Program-made: the position numbers and the translations under genes
Assembly (NCBI GenBank): GCA_035551675.1
Contig: DASZMV010000056.1
Span: 1 to 64,000, forward strand
DNA from: JAFECT01 sp035551675
GTDB taxonomy: Bacteria; Pseudomonadota; Alphaproteobacteria; Caulobacterales; Caulobacteraceae
Length of the DNA stretch: 64,000 nt
Direction: 5' to 3'
Notes under the pieces: generated by a model
Databases searched by the model: none
Told to the model about the DNA's origin: nothing
The model's input: only the letters and a program-made list of their open reading frames with translations
Part shown: positions 59,340 through 64,000 of the stretch, in pieces
How the letters are laid out: the number at the start of each line of letters is the position of its first letter
How positions within the stretch are numbered: the first letter of the stretch is position 1

Positions 59340-61217
59340 CTAACCGGGTAGCGCCAGGGGCTTGGCGCGGAAGATCAGGCCCCAGTCGCCGATCTCGGCG
59401 GTCATGGTGGCGGCGGTGAGTTCGATCAGGTTCGACACGGAGGCGAGCGTGGTCAGGCGCGAGCGGTCCTCCAGCGTCGCACGCAGGTCGGTGAGATCGT
59501 CGACCATAGAGCGCGAGGCATTTGCGCGGCGGTGATACTCGCCGTACTCGCGCAGGCCCAGGCACGCGGCGCCCAGCGCGGGCAGCACGCCGCCCAGGAA
59601 TGTCGCCAGGCTCGCGATCGGGCCGTCGACGATCTCGCCGAACGCAGCGGGCGCCGCGAGGGCGACGAGCTTCGCGGCCAGGAACGCCACCCCCACGACG
59701 ATGGTCACGATCAGGGTTGCGGCCCCCAGAGTCTCCAACCAGTCGTGCACCCGGCGCATGCGCTCGGCGTTCCCGCGATGATAGCCGATCTGGTCGTTCA
59801 ATTCGCAGCGGTTGAGGGCGTCGATGGTCATGGTCAGGTACGCCGCGTCCACCCGCGCCGTCGGCAAGCCCACCTCGCGCGAAACAGCGCGGAAATACCA
59901 CGCTTCCCAGTCCTGGTTTACGCCGCCCGACGCGCCGTGCGCGCCGCCACTCTTCACGCCGGTGGCGCCGACCAGCACGAACAGCCGCAACAGCCGAAGC
60001 CGCTCGGCGAGGTCGCGATAGCTGACCCACCGGTCGTGCGCCGAACGCATGCGGGCGACCGCCGTATTGACGACCATCACGGTCAACACGATCAGCTCGG
60101 CGAACACCGCGACGGGCTTGAGGACGTGGAATACGTTCGGCGGCGGCAGAACGCCCAGAAGCGCGAGCGTTACCGCGGCCGGCGCCAGGGCGAAGTTCAG
60201 CACGCTCGCCGAGCGGTGGCGCTCGCCATAGTGGGTCGCCAGTCCGTCGGCCCACGCGAAGGCGTCCACCAGCCGCGTGCGCGCCGCGGCGGGAAGGCCC
60301 TTTGCGTAGGCGCCGCAGACGGCGACGAACGGCGCCCAGCGCTCGTCCGCGCGCGCCTTGAACCGTTGCGGCGGCGCAGCGACGCCGCCGGCCCCGGAAA
60401 GCCGAAGAAGGAGACGATAGGCGACGAAACGGCGGCGCCAGTTCTCGTCTTCGCCGAAGAACCGTTCGAGTTTCTGAAGCGCGCCGGGTCGACTGTCCGC
60501 AACGCTCGCCGGCGCGGCCAGCAGCGACGCGATCAGGTCGCTGAGGGACGCGAGGTCGATTTCCGGCGCGGCGGCGGCGAGGTCGGGCGCGGTTGTCGTC
60601 GGCGACATCGGGCGCCGTTCGACAAGGCGGGGGCGCGGATCGGCAGGATCGATCCAGATCACCGGGATGTCGCCATCGATCGCGGTCTGCACGATCTCGG
60701 CGGTGCCGCCGCGGCCGCTGGCGGGCTTGCCATCCCACATCGCAATCAGCACGTCGCATTGGCGCAGCACCATCAGGCCCGCCGCTTCGTAGGCGCGCTC
60801 GGGGTGCAGGCGCGAGCCGTCCAGTTCGAAGACCGCCTGCGCGGACTGTAACAACGCGGCGAACTCAGCCTGGGCGGCGGGGTCCTTGAAATCGGCGGCG
60901 TAGTCGTCGCGGGAAAACGGAAGCGGACACTCCAGCGTCCACCCCGCCGCCAGCGCCGCGCGCGCGACGATGCGATCGGATCCTTCCGCCAGCGGTGAGA
61001 CCAACCTGAACTCGGGCGCTTCGTCGGAGAACACCGGCGCGCCCCCCGCTTGCATCGCCGCCGCCGCCGCCGCGATCTCGCCCAACAGCTGGCCCACACG
61101 CTGCTCCAGCGCCGGCGCCGACGCTTGCGGCAACCCGCCTGGCCGATGCCCGCTGACGCCGACCCGCAACGTCAACCGAGGCCGAGGCGGTCCGCTTTCC
61201 GCGTTGCTGTCCGTCAC
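59340..61217 (-). CDS. SLOG-domain protein with multi-TM (SLATT-like) C-terminus
   Basis: The N-terminal ~200 residues match a SLOG (LSDAT-like) nucleotide-binding fold: VGVSGHRPGG (18-27), then LVSPLAEGSDRIVARA and LPFSRDDYAADF, then CDVLIAMWDGKPASGRGGTA. After a helical middle come hydrophobic helices (about 330-385, then 500-555) with RWVSYRDLAERLRLLR between them, like the SLATT membrane effector fold. The combination resembles predicted conflict or anti-phage systems in which a nucleotide signal opens a membrane effector. No CD-NTase or other partner is visible here. It is convergent with the autotransporter and divergent from a MarR-GNAT regulator. Confidence 0.8.
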   Translation of the reverse strand: MTDSNAESGPPRPRLTLRVGVSGHRPGGLPQASAPALEQRVGQLLGEIAAAAAAMQAGGAPVFSDEAPEFRLVSPLAEGSDRIVARAALAAGWTLECPLPFSRDDYAADFKDPAAQAEFAALLQSAQAVFELDGSRLHPERAYEAAGLMVLRQCDVLIAMWDGKPASGRGGTAEIVQTAIDGDIPVIWIDPADPRPRLVERRPMSPTTTAPDLAAAAPEIDLASLSDLIASLLAAPASVADSRPGALQKLERFFGEDENWRRRFVAYRLLLRLSGAGGVAAPPQRFKARADERWAPFVAVCGAYAKGLPAAARTRLVDAFAWADGLATHYGERHRSASVLNFALAPAAVTLALLGVLPPPNVFHVLKPVAVFAELIVLTVMVVNTAVARMRSAHDRWVSYRDLAERLRLLRLFVLVGATGVKSGGAHGASGGVNQDWEAWYFRAVSREVGLPTARVDAAYLTMTIDALNRCELNDQIGYHRGNAERMRRVHDWLETLGAATLIVTIVVGVAFLAAKLVALAAPAAFGEIVDGPIASLATFLGGVLPALGAACLGLREYGEYHRRANASRSMVDDLTDLRATLEDRSRLTTLASVSNLIELTAATMTAEIGDWGLIFRAKPLALPG

Positions 61218-61345
61218 CGCCGCCGACTCCCCTGCTCCAGGTCTCTCTAGCCGATGCGGCGTCGTCCGTCCTTCTTGCTACCGTCCCGGCTTCCGTTCGG
61301 GCCGGGATCTGGGTCCGATCGAGTCGTCCCATGCAGGGGCTTTAT

Positions 61346-61370
61346 AGATAGTTGACTCCGGCAACTATCT
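61346..61370. promoter_or_regulatory. Palindromic operator in the MarR-GNAT/SLOG divergent promoter region
   Basis: AGATAGTTG, 7 bases, CAACTATCT: perfect 9-bp arms, the size and symmetry of a MarR-family operator. It ends 18 bases before the MarR-GNAT start and lies 129 bases from the SLOG gene start, so it may autoregulate and also affect the divergent gene. Confidence 0.75.
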
Positions 61371-61387
61371 TCTCATAGTCTGGCGCT

Positions 61388-62311
61388 ATGAGCATTCATC
61401 AGGCCGAGATAGAGGCCGTTCGCGCGTTCAACCGCTTCTATACGCGTCGAATCGGGGTGCTGGACGACCGTTTCCTCGACAGCGCGTTCTCGCTCAGCGA
61501 AGTGCGGGTTCTCTATGAACTTGCCCACCGCGACGCGCTGACCGCGGGGACATTACAGACAGACCTGGACCTCGATCCCGGCTACCTCAGCCGCATGTTG
61601 AAGCGCTTCCGCATCGATGGGCTGGTGGACCAGACCCCCGATCCGGACGACACGCGCCGGCGGATTCTAAAACTCACCCACAAGGGGCGCACAGCCTTCG
61701 CGCCGCTCGACCGGCGCCAGCGGGATCGCGTCGAAGCCATGCTCGCGCCGCTCCCCGCCGCGTCGCGTGACCGGTTGTCCGAAGCGATGGGCTCACTGAT
61801 TCAGGTGCTCGGCGATAACAGCGCGCCGGTGCGACTGCGCGCGCACGGTCCCGGCGACATGGGCTGGATCGTCAAGACGCACGGAGAGCTCTACGCGCGC
61901 GAATACGGCTGGGATGAGCGTTTCGAGGGCCTGGTCGCGCGAATCTGCGCCGACTTCATCGAGCGCTTCGACCCGGTGCGCGAGCACTGCTGGATCGCTG
62001 AACGCGCGGGCGTGGCGCTGGGCTGCGTCATGCTGGTTCAGCATCCCGACCACGCCGATACCGGCAAGCTTCGCCTGTTGCTGGTCGCGCCCTGGGCGCG
62101 CGGACTGGGCCTGGGCTCTCGCCTTGTGGAGACCCTGCTAAGGCGCGCGCGAAAAATCGGCTACCGCCGGGTCGTATTATGGACCAACGACGTGCTGGTT
62201 TCGGCGCGTCGGATCTACGAGGCGAAGGGATTCGAACTGACGGAAGAGCAGCCCCACGAAAGCTTCGGCAAACGGCTTGTCGGCCAGACCTGGCGTCTCG
62301 ACCTCGGCTAG
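61388..62311 (+). CDS. MarR-type HTH regulator fused to GNAT acetyltransferase
   Basis: A 307-residue fusion. Residues 1-150 are a MarR winged helix (LDPGYLSRMLKRFRIDGLV, then the wing DPDDTRRRILKLT). Residues 155-307 are a GNAT domain with LRLLLVAPWARGLGLGSRL as acetyl-CoA motif A and ARRIYEAKGFELT as motif B. This domain pair is a known family; the acetyl acceptor and inducer are unknown. A palindrome upstream suggests autorepression. Confidence 0.9.
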   Translation: MSIHQAEIEAVRAFNRFYTRRIGVLDDRFLDSAFSLSEVRVLYELAHRDALTAGTLQTDLDLDPGYLSRMLKRFRIDGLVDQTPDPDDTRRRILKLTHKGRTAFAPLDRRQRDRVEAMLAPLPAASRDRLSEAMGSLIQVLGDNSAPVRLRAHGPGDMGWIVKTHGELYAREYGWDERFEGLVARICADFIERFDPVREHCWIAERAGVALGCVMLVQHPDHADTGKLRLLLVAPWARGLGLGSRLVETLLRRARKIGYRRVVLWTNDVLVSARRIYEAKGFELTEEQPHESFGKRLVGQTWRLDLG

Positions 62312-62321
62312 CTGTCGTTTC

Positions 62322-62350
62322 CAAAGTTCAATGTTCATCAACGAACTTTG
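62322..62350. terminator. Hairpin between convergent genes
   Basis: CAAAGTTC and GAACTTTG form an 8-bp stem with a 13-nt loop just after the MarR-GNAT stop and before the stop of the convergent gene at 62377. No T-tract follows, so it is only a candidate terminator. Confidence 0.45.
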
Positions 62351-62376
62351 CATAGGCGCACTTCCGGGTTTGACCC

Positions 62377-63042
62377 TTACAGCTTTGGCGGCGCCTGAAA
62401 CTGGGCTGGCGTATAAGCCTTCCTCAGCGACCGTTCCTCAAACATGTCGTGGGACGGCACAGTATGTAAGACGGCAAAGATAGTCTGGTGGAGAATGACC
62501 CTGTCGGCCGGGCGCGTTGCGTAAGGTGAAGTGTCGTACCAGGTCTCGCCCACGACAATTCCTTCCTTGTCGACGTCGTAGACGCGGGCGGTCTGGCCGA
62601 CGACAAGCCGAATCCGGTCCGCCCTGCCCCACGGCGTATCGACGAGGCCGAGGTAGGCCGCGCTCTTGAACCGTTCAGTGGTGTCGATGCCGCAGGTGTA
62701 ACGCCCGACGCTCGCGCCGGCGTGTCGTCCTTTAGGATCATTGGATATCGCAACACCACGTCCACTGCCGCAATCGGCGATCGAACGGTGCTCCCACCCC
62801 TCAAGACGCGCGCGATCACCGTCGTGGAACCGCGCCCTCCACGGGTTCGGCGGAGAACCGTCTTCACCTTTGATCCAATTCCACACGTACGTGGTATACG
62901 TCGCGCGGGTCGTCTTGGTGCGCTGTACGACCTCCCAAACCTTGTCGCGCAATGCGCTCCGCGCATCGCTCGCACCGGTGCTGGTAAGAGCGGCGACCCC
63001 GGCGATGATTCCAATGCACATCCGCGCTGACGCCGGCGACAT
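62377..63042 (-). CDS. Secreted protein of unknown function
   Basis: The ATG at 63042 follows the dgt stop by 10 bases and has GAGGG upstream; an alternative start at 63069 would overlap dgt. The 221-residue product has a signal peptide (about 1-25) and a mature part with two Cys (SIADCGSGRG and GRYTCGID), several aromatic-rich strands and no recognised motif. The Cys pair may form a disulfide. Probably one transcript with dgt. Confidence 0.65.
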   Translation of the reverse strand: MSPASARMCIGIIAGVAALTSTGASDARSALRDKVWEVVQRTKTTRATYTTYVWNWIKGEDGSPPNPWRARFHDGDRARLEGWEHRSIADCGSGRGVAISNDPKGRHAGASVGRYTCGIDTTERFKSAAYLGLVDTPWGRADRIRLVVGQTARVYDVDKEGIVVGETWYDTSPYATRPADRVILHQTIFAVLHTVPSHDMFEERSLRKAYTPAQFQAPPKL

Positions 63043-63052
63043 TCGGGACCCT

Positions 63053-64000
63053 CTACGCCTCGCGCCCAAGGTTCAAGTTGAACAGCCGGTGGTGCTCGTC
63101 GATCGCGTAGCCGTCGGTCATGCCGGCGATATAGTCGCAGACCAGGCGCGCGCGGCCCTCGAGATCGGCGGTCTGAGCGTTCGCGTACCACTCCGGCGGC
63201 AGGACCTCGGGTTCTTCGGTGAACAGGGCGAACATGTCGGAGAGGATCCGCTTGGCCTGGCTGCGCATGCGGTTGACGCGGAAGTGGCGGTACATGCGCT
63301 CGTGCAGGAACATGCGCAAACGCGACAGATCCTCGAACACGCTTTCGGAGAAGGCGACGAGGGTGCGGGGCGCGATGCGCACATCCTCGGCGGTCGCGAT
63401 CTTCCCGTCGCGCACGCGGCGTTCGGTCTCGGCCAGCACGTCGCCGATCATGAAGCCGATCATCCGGCGCACCGCTTCCAGCCGCGTCATCCGGGCGTCG
63501 AGGTCGGGCCAGTCCGTCTTCACACCGTGCAGCACCGGGCCTATCAGCGGCACGTCGAGCAAATCCTCGATGGTGAACAGGCCCGCCTGCAGCCCGTCGT
63601 CGACGTCGTGGTTGTTGTAGGCGATGTCGTCGGCGATGGCGCCGATCTGCGCCTCCGCCGACGCGTAGGTGCCGGGACGCAGGTCCTGGTGGCGGTTGTA
63701 GGCGGCGACCGCGCTCCACGCCGGCTCCCACAGGCGGTCCATCACCGGGCCGTTGTGCTTGACGATGCCTTCGAGCGTTTCCCACGTCAGGTTCAGGCCG
63801 TCGAAGGCGGGATAGCGACGTTCCAGCTCGATGACGATACGGAAGGTCTGGACGTTGTGATCGAAGCCGCCGAGGCCCTCCATGCAGCGCTTCAACTCGT
63901 CCTCGCCCGCATGACCGAACGGCGGGTGGCCCAGGTCGTGGGCCAGGGCCACCGTCTCCGCCAGGTCGTCGTCGAGGCCCAGAGCGCGGGCCAGCGACTT
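63053..64000 (-). CDS. dgt: dGTP triphosphohydrolase-like protein (5' end beyond window)
   Basis: An HD-domain protein; the frame continues to the right edge, so the N-terminus is missing (316 visible codons including the stop). ALAHDLGHPPFGHAGED carries the central HD metal-binding motif, and GAIADDIAYNNHDVDDG the later metal and substrate residues. Relatives hydrolyse dNTPs to deoxynucleosides and triphosphate, setting dNTP pools and, in some bacteria, limiting phage replication. The end reads LFNLNLGREA. Confidence 0.92.
   Translation of the reverse strand, partial: KSLARALGLDDDLAETVALAHDLGHPPFGHAGEDELKRCMEGLGGFDHNVQTFRIVIELERRYPAFDGLNLTWETLEGIVKHNGPVMDRLWEPAWSAVAAYNRHQDLRPGTYASAEAQIGAIADDIAYNNHDVDDGLQAGLFTIEDLLDVPLIGPVLHGVKTDWPDLDARMTRLEAVRRMIGFMIGDVLAETERRVRDGKIATAEDVRIAPRTLVAFSESVFEDLSRLRMFLHERMYRHFRVNRMRSQAKRILSDMFALFTEEPEVLPPEWYANAQTADLEGRARLVCDYIAGMTDGYAIDEHHRLFNLNLGREA

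Overview
The window is high-GC DNA with the gene order and regulatory style of an alphaproteobacterium, most likely of the Caulobacterales. The evidence is an alphaproteobacterial LexA box (GTTC-N7-GTTC) in front of uvrA, and one continuous minus-strand block that runs SPOR protein, nagZ, scpA, scpB, tatA, tatB, tatC, serS, surE, pcm, a DipM-type LysM/LytM protein, yajC, secD, secF. I could run no database search, so the taxonomic call is inference.

Layout. 1-4499: one very long, A/T-richer gene that runs off the left edge, an Avs-like STAND NTPase with an N-terminal QxK nuclease motif (candidate anti-phage protein). It lies directly against the 3' end of guaA, a known integration hotspot. 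4560-10030: guaB, a MAPEG membrane protein, an RsmB/NOP-type rRNA methyltransferase and guaA; the last three overlap stop-to-start. The methyltransferase carries in-frame palindromic repeat insertions. 10216-16359: exported or housekeeping genes (small secreted protein, amidohydrolase, rlmE, cyclophilin, bactofilin-like membrane protein, YncE-like beta-propeller) with several long inverted-repeat elements between them, including a 182-bp element present twice around the amidohydrolase. 16494-19520: LexA box and uvrA. 19618-24640: five tandem paralogous multi-pass membrane proteins. 24964-27761: trmFO, a squalene/phytoene-synthase-family protein and a PuuD-like membrane protein. 27885-41452: the secretion, division and chromosome-segregation block. 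41674-45090: a tricorn-type protease. 45664-59283: a 4,539-residue autotransporter, 21% of the window. 59340-64000: a SLOG plus multi-TM (SLATT-like) protein, a divergent MarR-GNAT fusion with a palindromic operator, a secreted unknown and the 3' part of dgt.

How the genes work together. The guaB/guaA pair makes GMP. SecD/SecF/YajC drive Sec export, TatA/B/C export folded proteins, and DipM, NagZ and the SPOR protein act on peptidoglycan and division; ScpA/ScpB with SMC organise the chromosome. SerS, SurE and Pcm handle seryl-tRNA, nucleotide and protein-repair housekeeping. Accessory content is concentrated at the two ends (STAND nuclease on the left; giant adhesin and SLOG/SLATT-like protein on the right) and in the membrane-protein array at 19.6-24.6 kb.

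The strongest candidates for under-described biology are the Avs-like gene at the guaA junction, the SLOG/multi-TM protein with its MarR-GNAT neighbour, the five-paralog membrane array and the repeat architecture of the giant autotransporter. No tRNA, rRNA, CRISPR array or transposase was seen.
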